Of a stretch of DNA of 64,000 bases, positions 16,289 through 24,552 are shown in pieces. The stretch lies in NCBI RefSeq assembly GCF_022133705.1, contig NZ_JAKNHJ010000008.1, positions 1-64,000 on the forward strand, written 5' to 3'. Positions within the stretch are counted from its first letter, which is position 1, and each line of letters starts with the position of its first letter. Under the pieces are notes generated by a model, which saw only the letters and a program-made list of their open reading frames with translations, searched no databases and was not told the DNA's origin. The position numbers and the translations under genes are program-made. This DNA is from Varibaculum cambriense (lineage in GTDB: Bacteria > Actinomycetota > Actinomycetes > Actinomycetales > Actinomycetaceae).

Positions 16289-18736
16289 TTACAGCTGGCG
16301 GATGGTTTGTTTAATCATGGAGATCATTCCGGCGCGCACCGATAGCGAATCCACTCCGGCCGCAACTAACTTGCCTGCCCAAGCCGGATCAGAAGCCATA
16401 TCCCCGCATACGCAAACTTCAATGGGAGCGGCGGCGTCATGGCAGACTTGAGCGATCTGGCGAACCATTTCCACCACTGTTTCCCGCACTTCATCGGCTA
16501 GGTCGGCTACCTGAGAGTTTCCCCGATCCGCGGCGGCAACATATTGACACAGATCATTGGTGCCTATGGAGATAAAATCCACGGCCCCACAAAACTCTTC
16601 CATGCGCAAAGCAGCAGAGGGAGTTTCCACCATAATTCCCAGAGGCAAAGGTATTTGGGCTGGCCGCGCCGCTTCTTCGATCCCGTAAGTATCGGCGGTG
16701 ATCTCTTCTAGGAGGGAACGTACCCAATCCACTTGATGCACGTGATTGACCATAGGAATCATCACTCGCAAAAGTTTACCTAGACCTTCGGATTCTAAAG
16801 TTTGGTTAGCGTCGAGAACTGCCCCCAATTGGTCGCGTAACAGATGCGGGAACTTACGTAGTAAGCGAACCCCTCTAACCCCTAAGAAAGGATTATTTTC
16901 CGGAGGCTGCTTGGCAAAAGGCAAGGGCTTATCTGCTCCAATATCCCACAGGCGAATCGTGGTTTGCCCCAGGTTACGCGCTAGCTCGGCGTACACTTCT
17001 GCCTGCTGCAGACGGGATGGAGCCCCCTGGTAGCCCGCAAATAGGGTTTCGGTTCGCACCAGACCGCAGCCTTCGGCACCTTTAACTGCGCCGGTAGGCC
17101 CGGAAACATTCACCTGGATAGGGATCTGTTTACCATTGGCGGTAATCGCCGGGTTCTCTAACTGCTCTAAAGCATTGGTGGCGGTAGCAACTCGCTCGCG
17201 GGCTAGTTCAATCCAATGAGCAAAGACCCTAGCCTTGGGGTTAACTTCTAAATGTTTTGTGCGTGGATCGAAAACAATAGTGTCCCCGTCATGAACCCCC
17301 CATTTCAGACCGGCATAAACGGGGATTCCCCGCGAGGCTGCCACAATCGCACCATGACCGGTAGTGCCGCCACTGCGGGTAACTACCCCTTCTATTTCTG
17401 GAGGCAAACTGGCGGCTAGCGGGGCATCAAGTTCTTCAACTACCAACACTGCCGGAGTGGAATGCTTCTTAATCAGTTCCTCTAGATTATCGAGCTCGCC
17501 ACCGATCAACGCCTTTTTTAACAGGCGAGATACCGCAAGTAAATCGGTAGCCCGCTCCGCCAAATAAGGATCATCCAGCTTTTCCATCTTGGCAGCAGCA
17601 GCACTATAGGCATTGTCTACTGCGGCAAAAGCATTGGTGCCCCCCGCAATTTCATCGGCGATTTCAGCTCGCAGTTCGGGATCATCCACCAACGCGATCT
17701 GCATTTTTATAATCGAATCCGAACCCAAAGACCTCAGGTAGGCTCTAACGGCTTTGCGGGCTTCTTCTAACGCCTGCCCCTCATTGGGGCTGACCCGATA
17801 AAACTCGGCGTCCTCGTGTCCCTCCAGCACCAGCGCGTATCCGATAACAATCTGGTCGCCGTTACGCGCCGGGTCGGTAGGAGTAGGAACTTCCTTAGCA
17901 AGTTGAACGGCAATCGCGTTAACCGAACTGTCCGCTTTCTTCTCGGATCCGCCTGCAATCGCAGGAGGATCAGTTTGAGTCAAGGCTTGCCGGATAGCAG
18001 CAAAAACCTCTGTTGCCTGCGGATCTAGAGTACCTAGCTCTAAAGTCTCACCTTTGCCAATTCCTAAAGAACTCACCTGGGTGAGGGAAGCGGCGTTTAC
18101 TATGCGGAAAGTCCCGGCTTTGCGAGCAAAAACCGGAATTTCTCTCGCTCCAATAGCACTGGCAAGGGCAGCGGCGGGACGGGCATGCATCCCGTGCGGA
18201 TCAATAATTTCTAAAGCCAAGGTCGCGGCCTCGGGGGCGGAAAATGATTCCTCTCCCGAGGCCGCCTCGGCAGCATTGTCGGTAAACTCTCCCTCACCCT
18301 CGGGGAGAGGCTCCTCGGTGTCACTGAGCTGGTCGATCTTGCCCGCCAAGGCTGCTTTTGCCTGACTGGCTACCTCTTGCAAGCTAGCGCCCCCGGCGGC
18401 ACTAACTACCGCCGCAACCAGTCCTTCCACCAGAGGGCCGGAAGATATTAGGCAACGATCAGCCAGTTCAGGGTCAAGGAACTCCAATGCCATTTGCGAA
18501 CTGAGCAGCGCGGAGCCCAAATCTACCAAAATCAGCACCCCATCGGGGTTATCAGCAGCTGTAATAGCTTCACTGATTTGCTGAGCATCGGTACCTAACT
18601 CTACCTGCTCGCCATCGCTAATTCCCGCTGCCACCAACACTTTGGGGGCGCTGCCGGCGACGGTCATCTGCATCGCGAGCTCTTTAGCGGCAGTAGCTAA
18701 GGGCAGTGAATGAGACACCACTACCAGGGAGATCAT
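16289..18736 (-). CDS. dhaM: DhaM: dihydroxyacetone kinase phosphotransfer protein fused to HPr and Enzyme I
   Basis: An 815-residue phosphotransfer chain in one polypeptide. The N-terminal EIIA-Man-like domain starts ISLVVVSHS with the phospho-His at residue 9. An HPr domain (DPHGMHARPAAAL) lies around residue 185, and a full Enzyme I follows with GGTTGHGAIVA, GVRGVRLL, IMVETPSAA and SIGTNDLCQY. E. coli DhaM has only a truncated Enzyme I, whereas this one keeps the PEP-binding C-terminal domain and could autophosphorylate from PEP. The ATG at 18736 follows AAGGAG; the GTG two codons earlier would overlap it. It is the last gene of dhaKLM. Confidence 0.9.
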   Translation of the reverse strand: MISLVVVSHSLPLATAAKELAMQMTVAGSAPKVLVAAGISDGEQVELGTDAQQISEAITAADNPDGVLILVDLGSALLSSQMALEFLDPELADRCLISSGPLVEGLVAAVVSAAGGASLQEVASQAKAALAGKIDQLSDTEEPLPEGEGEFTDNAAEAASGEESFSAPEAATLALEIIDPHGMHARPAAALASAIGAREIPVFARKAGTFRIVNAASLTQVSSLGIGKGETLELGTLDPQATEVFAAIRQALTQTDPPAIAGGSEKKADSSVNAIAVQLAKEVPTPTDPARNGDQIVIGYALVLEGHEDAEFYRVSPNEGQALEEARKAVRAYLRSLGSDSIIKMQIALVDDPELRAEIADEIAGGTNAFAAVDNAYSAAAAKMEKLDDPYLAERATDLLAVSRLLKKALIGGELDNLEELIKKHSTPAVLVVEELDAPLAASLPPEIEGVVTRSGGTTGHGAIVAASRGIPVYAGLKWGVHDGDTIVFDPRTKHLEVNPKARVFAHWIELARERVATATNALEQLENPAITANGKQIPIQVNVSGPTGAVKGAEGCGLVRTETLFAGYQGAPSRLQQAEVYAELARNLGQTTIRLWDIGADKPLPFAKQPPENNPFLGVRGVRLLRKFPHLLRDQLGAVLDANQTLESEGLGKLLRVMIPMVNHVHQVDWVRSLLEEITADTYGIEEAARPAQIPLPLGIMVETPSAALRMEEFCGAVDFISIGTNDLCQYVAAADRGNSQVADLADEVRETVVEMVRQIAQVCHDAAAPIEVCVCGDMASDPAWAGKLVAAGVDSLSVRAGMISMIKQTIRQL

Positions 18737-18757
18737 GCCCACTCCTTATAACCGGTG

Positions 18758-19369
18758 CTATGCCAAAGCCGCCGCGGCAGCTTTGAACAGTAAAGCAGAG
18801 GAAGTCGCGCCGGGATCTTGAGTCCCCTGAGAGCGTTCCCCTAGATAAGAGGCGCGACCTTTCTTTGCGATCATCGGTTCGGTTTCACTGGCAGCCTTAT
18901 CAGCGCGTTCGCTGGCGGCCTGCAGTGCGGCCTGCAGTCCTCCGGCGGCGGCCTCGTCAAAAGCATCCAGAGCCGGATACAGACAGTCAAGCATGGTTTT
19001 ATCACCCAGGTTGGCTTTACCCCGTGCCTTTACCCCATCGGCACCGGCTCGCAACGCCTTCCCAATAGCGGCAGTATCCGCATCAGGGGTTAGCGCTGCC
19101 CCCATGCGCATGAAGAAAGTGCCGTACAGCGGCCCAGAAGCGCCCCCCACTTTAGAAACCAGGGTCATGCCGGCTTTCTTTAGCAGGGCGCCGGCATCAG
19201 CGAAACTGGTGGGATCGAGCTCTGCCACTGCGGTCATGCCGCGCGCCATATTGGCACCATGATCGGCATCCCCAATGCGTCTATCGAGATCAGTCAGGTA
19301 GTCGGCGTTCTCGACGATTAACTCTTTGTAGGCGGTGAGCCAGGCGAAAAAGTCTTGGGTTTCTGCCAC
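18758..19369 (-). CDS. dhaL: Dihydroxyacetone kinase ADP-binding subunit DhaL
   Basis: A 203-residue DhaL domain that carries ADP as a fixed cofactor, accepts phosphate from DhaM and passes it to dihydroxyacetone on DhaK. Visible are LDRRIGDADHGANM, with the Mg-binding Asp residues, and KVGGASGPLYG. The GTG at 19369, just after the dhaK stop, gives a family-like N-terminus (AETQDFFAWL). TTG at 19384 would overlap dhaK by 13 bases and remains possible. The dhaM start lies about 20 bases downstream. Confidence 0.9.
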   Translation of the reverse strand: MAETQDFFAWLTAYKELIVENADYLTDLDRRIGDADHGANMARGMTAVAELDPTSFADAGALLKKAGMTLVSKVGGASGPLYGTFFMRMGAALTPDADTAAIGKALRAGADGVKARGKANLGDKTMLDCLYPALDAFDEAAAGGLQAALQAASERADKAASETEPMIAKKGRASYLGERSQGTQDPGATSSALLFKAAAAALA

Positions 19370-19371
19370 TA

Positions 19372-20373
19372 TTAGCACCCCCAACGCAAACCGGTAGTGT
19401 TCACGGGAGCATCCCAGAGTTTGAGGAGCTCGTCGCTGCCCTGGGTTAGAGTCAGGGAACAGCCCGCCATATCTAGGGAAGTAATGTAGTTACCTACCAG
19501 GCAACGAGCTACTTTAATCCCTTTAGCTTCTAGTATCCGGGCTACCTCGCCGTATGCTAGGTAGAGCTCAATCATCGGGGTGGCACCCATGCCGTTGAGC
19601 ATCGCAAATACCGGTTCCCCACTAAAATCTAGGTCTGCCAAAATCGGTTCCACCAGTTCCGCAGCAAGCTCATCGGCAGTAACTAAGGGGCGGCGTTCAC
19701 GTCCGGGCTCCCCGTGAATACCGATACCTACCTCAATCTCGTCCTCTCCGAGGTCGAAAGTGGGTTTACCAGCAGAGGGAACCGTACAAGAAGTGAGGGC
19801 AATCCCGTAGGAGCGGGAACGTTCATTTACTTCTTTGGCGATGCGTTCTACCTCGTCCAAACTGGCTTTAGCTTCCGCAGCGGCTCCAGCCAGTTTTTCT
19901 ACGAAAACGGTGGCACCCACCCCGCGGCGCCCCGCAGTATAGAGCGAGTCTTGCACCGCTACGTCATCGTTGACCACTACCGAACGCACATCCACCCCGG
20001 TTTCGGCGTTTGCCATCTCTGCGGCCATCTCGAAATTCATCACATCGCCGGTATAGTTTTTGACGATATGGAGGACACCGGCACCCCCATCTACTTCACT
20101 GGTGGCGGCCATCATCTGGTCAGGTACTGGGGAAGTAAAGACCTCTCCGCAGCAGGCGGCATCCAGCATACCGGGGCCTACGAAACCGGAATGCAGCGGC
20201 TCATGTCCGCTGCCTCCGCCCGAAATCAAACCTACTTTGCCTTTAACGGCGCCGCGGCGAGTGTAAACTACTTTGTTTTCATGATCGATACGCAGGGTAT
20301 CCAAGTGAGCTAGTTCTAAACCTTTTAACGAATCTGCGACTACATTGTCCGCAGAATTAATTATTTTTTTCAT
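19372..20373 (-). CDS. dhaK: Dihydroxyacetone kinase substrate-binding subunit DhaK
   Basis: A 333-residue subunit that binds dihydroxyacetone covalently through a His. GLISGGGSGHEPLHSGFVG near residue 50 and GIHGEPG with His220 are diagnostic. First gene of a tight dhaK-dhaL-dhaM operon that converts dihydroxyacetone to dihydroxyacetone phosphate with PEP as donor, linking glycerol or dihydroxyacetone use to glycolysis. No glycerol dehydrogenase or DhaR-type regulator is in the window. Confidence 0.93.
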   Translation of the reverse strand: MKKIINSADNVVADSLKGLELAHLDTLRIDHENKVVYTRRGAVKGKVGLISGGGSGHEPLHSGFVGPGMLDAACCGEVFTSPVPDQMMAATSEVDGGAGVLHIVKNYTGDVMNFEMAAEMANAETGVDVRSVVVNDDVAVQDSLYTAGRRGVGATVFVEKLAGAAAEAKASLDEVERIAKEVNERSRSYGIALTSCTVPSAGKPTFDLGEDEIEVGIGIHGEPGRERRPLVTADELAAELVEPILADLDFSGEPVFAMLNGMGATPMIELYLAYGEVARILEAKGIKVARCLVGNYITSLDMAGCSLTLTQGSDELLKLWDAPVNTTGLRWGC

Positions 20374-20492
20374 GCCCTCATTGTGTCACGTACCACTTCC
20401 GGGCGCTACCGTTTTTTAAAGCAACGCTAGAAGCTAGTTACTTACGCCCGTTACCGCGCTTTGAGAATAAGAAAAATGAAAGGAGGAAAAAA

Positions 20493-21905
20493 TTAACGAT
20501 GCTCCGGAGCTTTAAGGGGTATCAGCAATGCGAGCCCGGTTCCCAGCAGCAGGGTGATCCCTAAGACTCCGAAATGCTGGGAGCTAGCCCCTGCCGGCAC
20601 GAAAAGTTTTCCAATCCACACAAACAGGGCAAACAAAGTGGGAGACATGAAAGAAACTGCCCTTCCAGTGGTGGCGTAAAGCCCAAAAAGTTCTCCTTCG
20701 CGCCCCTTAGGAATAATCCGCGCCAGGAAGGAACGTGAGGCTGACTGGACGGGACCGACGAAAATACACAGCAACAACCCAAAAGACCAGAAGATCTTGG
20801 CGCCACCGTTGTGGGCAAAAAAGAGGGTCAGCCCCAAGCAGGTCATACAGACAAGAGAAAAAACCATTACTTTTTTCGGACCAAAAAAGTCATCAGCGAC
20901 CCCGCAGGCGATAGTGGCGATTCCCGCCACCACGTTAGCGACAATCGCGAAAATCATTACTTGCCCGCCGTCTAGACCGAAAACGGTAGAGGCCAGGATA
21001 GCTCCGTAGGTGAATACCCCGGCGAGGCCGTCTCGGAAAATTGCGGAGGCAATTAGGAAACGCAAAATTTCGGGGGCGGTTTTTGCTAGACGTTTAATGG
21101 TTTCCCACAGCTCGATATAGGCGGCTTTAACTCCTGCCAAACCCCCAATAGGTTCTTGGTCTTGCGAATCTACCCCTGCCATAGTCACGGGATGGAGTTT
21201 TCCATCCGCTCCTCGCCGCCGTCCTGGAAGCGCCACAATCACCGGAATCGTAAACACCGCAAACCAGATGGTAGCGAACACCATGGCGATCCGGATATTT
21301 AGGAATTTTTCACCGGTTACCCCGAACCAGCCCACTTCGGGGGAGATGAAACCAACATAGAGCACCCCCAGTAAAATAATGCCGCCCAGATATCCCATAC
21401 CCCAACCGATACCGGATACTTTTCCCATGTTTTCTTTCGTGGAAACCCGCGACAACATGGCATTATAGTTCACGGAGGCGAACTCGAAAAAGATATTTCC
21501 AAAAGATAGCAGCCCCACCCCTAGCCACAGCGCCCCGGTTTTTCCGAGGGGAGAAGTGGGGTAGACCGCGAACATTAGCGCCATGCAGATGGTTACTAGG
21601 GTAGAAAACAGTGCCAACATCCGGGTGCCGCGCCCCTTATGGTCAGCACGCTGCCCGGAAACCGGTGCCACCAGAGCGATCACCAATCCGGCGAAAGCTA
21701 GCCCAATCGACAAATCAGTAGTAGCCCGATTGCCGGGGGCAAATAAATCTTCGGTAGTTAGGTACACGGTGAAAACAAAGGTGGTGGCCACCGCGTTGAA
21801 GGCCGCAGAGCCCCAATCCCACAACGACCAGGCTAAAATTTTACCTTTGGTGCGGTCATGGTTCTCGCCTGCCAGATGTTGCTGTTGATCACTGGTTTCA
21901 GCCAT
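20493..21905 (-). CDS. UMF1-family MFS transporter (Atg22-like)
   Basis: A 470-residue membrane protein with about twelve hydrophobic segments. The N-terminal AWSLWDWGSAAFNAVATTFVF is the hallmark of the bacterial UMF1 / vacuole-effluxer Atg22-like group. The middle loop (residues 210-250) is hydrophilic. Substrates of bacterial members are poorly known; amino acid export is suggested by the yeast relative. It starts 12 bases after the ispD stop, so it is probably read together with ispD. Confidence 0.8.
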   Translation of the reverse strand: MAETSDQQQHLAGENHDRTKGKILAWSLWDWGSAAFNAVATTFVFTVYLTTEDLFAPGNRATTDLSIGLAFAGLVIALVAPVSGQRADHKGRGTRMLALFSTLVTICMALMFAVYPTSPLGKTGALWLGVGLLSFGNIFFEFASVNYNAMLSRVSTKENMGKVSGIGWGMGYLGGIILLGVLYVGFISPEVGWFGVTGEKFLNIRIAMVFATIWFAVFTIPVIVALPGRRRGADGKLHPVTMAGVDSQDQEPIGGLAGVKAAYIELWETIKRLAKTAPEILRFLIASAIFRDGLAGVFTYGAILASTVFGLDGGQVMIFAIVANVVAGIATIACGVADDFFGPKKVMVFSLVCMTCLGLTLFFAHNGGAKIFWSFGLLLCIFVGPVQSASRSFLARIIPKGREGELFGLYATTGRAVSFMSPTLFALFVWIGKLFVPAGASSQHFGVLGITLLLGTGLALLIPLKAPEHR

Positions 21906-21917
21906 AAGTTCCTGCCC

Positions 21918-22691
21918 TTATTCTTGCTCGGGATTCTCCACCAGCCAGGTGGCTAGTTTTAGATCCAAGGGGTACGTGATTTTCAAAGCTCGCATTGATC
22001 CTGCCACAAAGTATTGCTGGTAACCGAGTTTAGCTGCAAGTAGAGCATCATCTAGAGCCCCGTCCTCGGAAATGCTTTCCTTTCGCGCCTGTTCGTGAGC
22101 CGCAAAAATCACATCCCCGGCAAAACCTTGGGGGGTTTGTACGCAGCGCAGTCGTGAACGATCGGGGGTAGCTCCTGAGGGAGTAATCTCTACCCCCGCC
22201 CGGCAAAATGATTCACCGGCGATTTCCCGTACGGTGTCAACCAAAGCGGTGGCGGGTACTACCGCCGGGCAGCCAGAGGCGACCGCTGAACAAACGCGTT
22301 GAAACTGCGCGCGAGGAGTGAGTGCCCGAGCCGCATCATGAATCAGGACGATAGCTTCCGGGTCTTTGGCGGGGACTATCCCCTCGCCAGTTTCGAAAGT
22401 TAATAGCCCTTGCAGACCCTGGTAGACGGAGATTTGCCGGTTTGTGCCTCCGGCTACAACTTTCCAAGGGTAGGACAGGGAGGCGGTACGGGCAATCGCG
22501 GTGAAAGCATCTAGGTGATCGCCGGGAGCTGTAATTACTACCCCGGCCAAGTCATCCAACGGTTCTAGGGAGCGCAGGGCATGATGCAATAAAGTGTGAC
22601 CAGCCAATTTTACTAGCGCTTTTGGTCCGGGATTGCCGAGACGAGATCCGGAACCAGCGGCAGTCACGACGCAGTAAACGCTGCGCCCCAT
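21918..22691 (-). CDS. ispD: 2-C-methyl-D-erythritol 4-phosphate cytidylyltransferase
   Basis: A 257-residue enzyme that joins CTP and methylerythritol phosphate in the non-mevalonate isoprenoid pathway. The N-terminal nucleotide-binding motif AAGSGSRLGNPGPKAL, the central VLIHDAARALT and a late DDALLAAKLG are seen. It follows carD with a 17-base gap. A carD-ispD order is common in actinobacteria; ispF is often next but is absent here. Confidence 0.9.
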   Translation of the reverse strand: MGRSVYCVVTAAGSGSRLGNPGPKALVKLAGHTLLHHALRSLEPLDDLAGVVITAPGDHLDAFTAIARTASLSYPWKVVAGGTNRQISVYQGLQGLLTFETGEGIVPAKDPEAIVLIHDAARALTPRAQFQRVCSAVASGCPAVVPATALVDTVREIAGESFCRAGVEITPSGATPDRSRLRCVQTPQGFAGDVIFAAHEQARKESISEDGALDDALLAAKLGYQQYFVAGSMRALKITYPLDLKLATWLVENPEQE

Positions 22692-22708
22692 AACCAGTCC
22701 TTTTACCT

Positions 22709-23224
22709 CTATTTATCGTTAACCCGGTTGTATTCTACCTGGGCTTCTTCCATGATTTTATCGAGACGATCCGAGGCCGCCTCTTCGTCTTCGTTTTTCG
22801 CTAAAGCAAGTTCAGAAATTAGAATTGCCCGCGCTTTAGCCAGCATCCGTTTTTCACCGGCCGACAGTCCGCGTTCGTTATCGCGGAAGGTTAAATCCCG
22901 TACCACTTCGGAAACTTTTAAGATGTCTCCGGTGGCTATTTTTTCGCCATTAGCCTTATAGCGACGTGACCAGTTAGAGGGTTCTTCAATATGGGCCTCT
23001 TGCAGCACCGCGAGGACTTCTTTTAGGCCTTCTTCATCGACCACGTCGCGAACCCCAACCATATCCACATTTGCCGCCGGCACTTGGATAGTCATATCGC
23101 CATTGGTAACCCGCAGCATTAGGTAGGTGGTGTCTTCTCCCTTGAGTTTACGAGTAGTGATATTTTCGATCACCGCCGCGCCATGGTGGGGATAAACAAC
23201 GGTCTGGCCGATTTCAAATGTCAT
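22709..23224 (-). CDS. carD: CarD-family transcription factor
   Basis: A 171-residue regulator that binds RNA polymerase beta and stabilises open promoter complexes at rRNA and housekeeping promoters. The N-terminal RNA-polymerase-interacting domain reads [18 protein letters not shown], and the C-terminal helical DNA-binding part contains [18 protein letters not shown]. Length fits the mycobacterial type. A promoter candidate sits 40-70 bases upstream. It is probably essential. Confidence 0.92.
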   Translation of the reverse strand: MTFEIGQTVVYPHHGAAVIENITTRKLKGEDTTYLMLRVTNGDMTIQVPAANVDMVGVRDVVDEEGLKEVLAVLQEAHIEEPSNWSRRYKANGEKIATGDILKVSEVVRDLTFRDNERGLSAGEKRMLAKARAILISELALAKNEDEEAASDRLDKIMEEAQVEYNRVNDK

Positions 23225-23261
23225 AACTTATAGGCTCCCAAATACAATTTTTCCGGATCCT

Positions 23262-23291
23262 ATTCTACCGTAAATCGGCTTTACCTGCTAA
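23262..23291 (-). promoter_or_regulatory. Candidate carD promoter
   Basis: On the minus strand TTAGCA (23286-23291) and TAGAAT (23262-23267) are separated by 18 bases, about 40 bases before the carD start codon. The match is moderate: four of six at -35 and five of six at -10. No experimental support. Confidence 0.4.
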
Positions 23292-23415
23292 AGAGGGCGT
23301 GTAGGTCACATATTTTAAGGAGATGCTTCTTTTCCGCTGTTTTTGCAAGCTAGGAGGATGCAAAACCAAAACCTGACCCGCTTTTCTAGTATTCCGCCGT
23401 GAGCTGGCTTTTTCT

Positions 23416-24549
23416 TTAGGCGCAGCCAGTAATGCTAATGATTGCCGCCTCGGGTGGGCAAGCAAGACGCACCGGTGTGAATTTGGAGGTGCCTAGTCCT
23501 CGCGAAATATGTACCCAGGTTTTCCCGCCCGGCCTCCAATCAGAGATTCCGGCCTGCCTGGAAAGCTTGTTGAGGTTTGGGAGGGGGTAGGTTATCCCCT
23601 TGTGTACCCGAGGAGCCGGATTAGCTACCGTGCCTATATGCCATAAATGCATCCCGCCCGAGTAACTTAGCGGCAGATCCGTATTGTTTACTAGAGCCCC
23701 AAATCCCGGTAGACACACCTGACCTCCATGGGTATGTCCGGCCAGCACCAGGTCGGCTCGGCAAGCTACATATTGGTCGAGGACGCGCGCATAGGGGGCG
23801 TGGGTGAGGGCGAGCCGCAAATCTGCTTTCCCCCAGGTATCCGGGACCTGCACCGCCTGGTCACGTCCAATATGGGGATCGTCGGTACCCGTCAGCGCCA
23901 CGGTTAGTTTTTTTGCGCTGTGTCCTTGCCGGGCAGGGGAAGTAAGAGTGCAGGTAGCTACCCGATTATTAAGATCGCTCCAGCCTCTAGCAGTTAAGAA
24001 GTCGCGAAAATCTTCGGTTGGCAGGTCGGGAACGGTACGTAACTTGGGTTTCTTGTTCGGGAAAAAATAGTGCAAGGGCACTTTGGGGATGCCTGAATAG
24101 TAATCGTTGGAACCAAATACAAACGCGCCCGGTAGCTTTAGCAAAGGGTTGAGGGCGCGGGAGAGCATCCTTAATCCGGAAGCATCCGCAAAATTGTCTC
24201 CGGTTAGCGCCACAAAATCTATATCCTGAAATTCCGCCAGTGAGGCCACCCAATCGGCAAGCCAGTTAGTTCCCGACCAAAGATGTAGGTCTGATAGGTG
24301 TAATATCCGCAGCTGCCAGCGCAAACTGGCTGATGAAATATTAGGCGAATTGCTAGCTGCTCTTCGGTTTTCCTCGTGTCTATCTATGCGGATAGCACAG
24401 TTAGGGGCAGAATCTTCCAAGACTAGGGACGCTACCTGCCCTGGGTTCGTCCTTAACTGGTAGCGGCGCAGGCGCGGTGATCGAGCCTCAAAAAATGGGT
24501 ACGCTATCGCGCCTGCAGCTAAAGATAACCGGGTGTGGTGGCGCCTCAA
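23416..24549 (-). CDS. Metallophosphoesterase (YkuE-like)
   Basis: A 377-residue calcineurin-like phosphoesterase. Metal-binding motifs occur in order: HLSDLH (about residue 84), TGDNF, GSNDYY in place of the usual GNHD, LTHAP and GHTHGG. The N-terminal 75 residues are a variable leader with weak hydrophobicity. The start is TTG at 24549, four bases after the penicillin-binding-protein stop, with GAGGA ten bases upstream. Related proteins sit beside penicillin-binding protein genes in many actinobacteria, suggesting an envelope role. The substrate is unknown. Confidence 0.82.
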   Translation of the reverse strand: MRRHHTRLSLAAGAIAYPFFEARSPRLRRYQLRTNPGQVASLVLEDSAPNCAIRIDRHEENRRAASNSPNISSASLRWQLRILHLSDLHLWSGTNWLADWVASLAEFQDIDFVALTGDNFADASGLRMLSRALNPLLKLPGAFVFGSNDYYSGIPKVPLHYFFPNKKPKLRTVPDLPTEDFRDFLTARGWSDLNNRVATCTLTSPARQGHSAKKLTVALTGTDDPHIGRDQAVQVPDTWGKADLRLALTHAPYARVLDQYVACRADLVLAGHTHGGQVCLPGFGALVNNTDLPLSYSGGMHLWHIGTVANPAPRVHKGITYPLPNLNKLSRQAGISDWRPGGKTWVHISRGLGTSKFTPVRLACPPEAAIISITGCA

Positions 24550-24552
24550 AAG

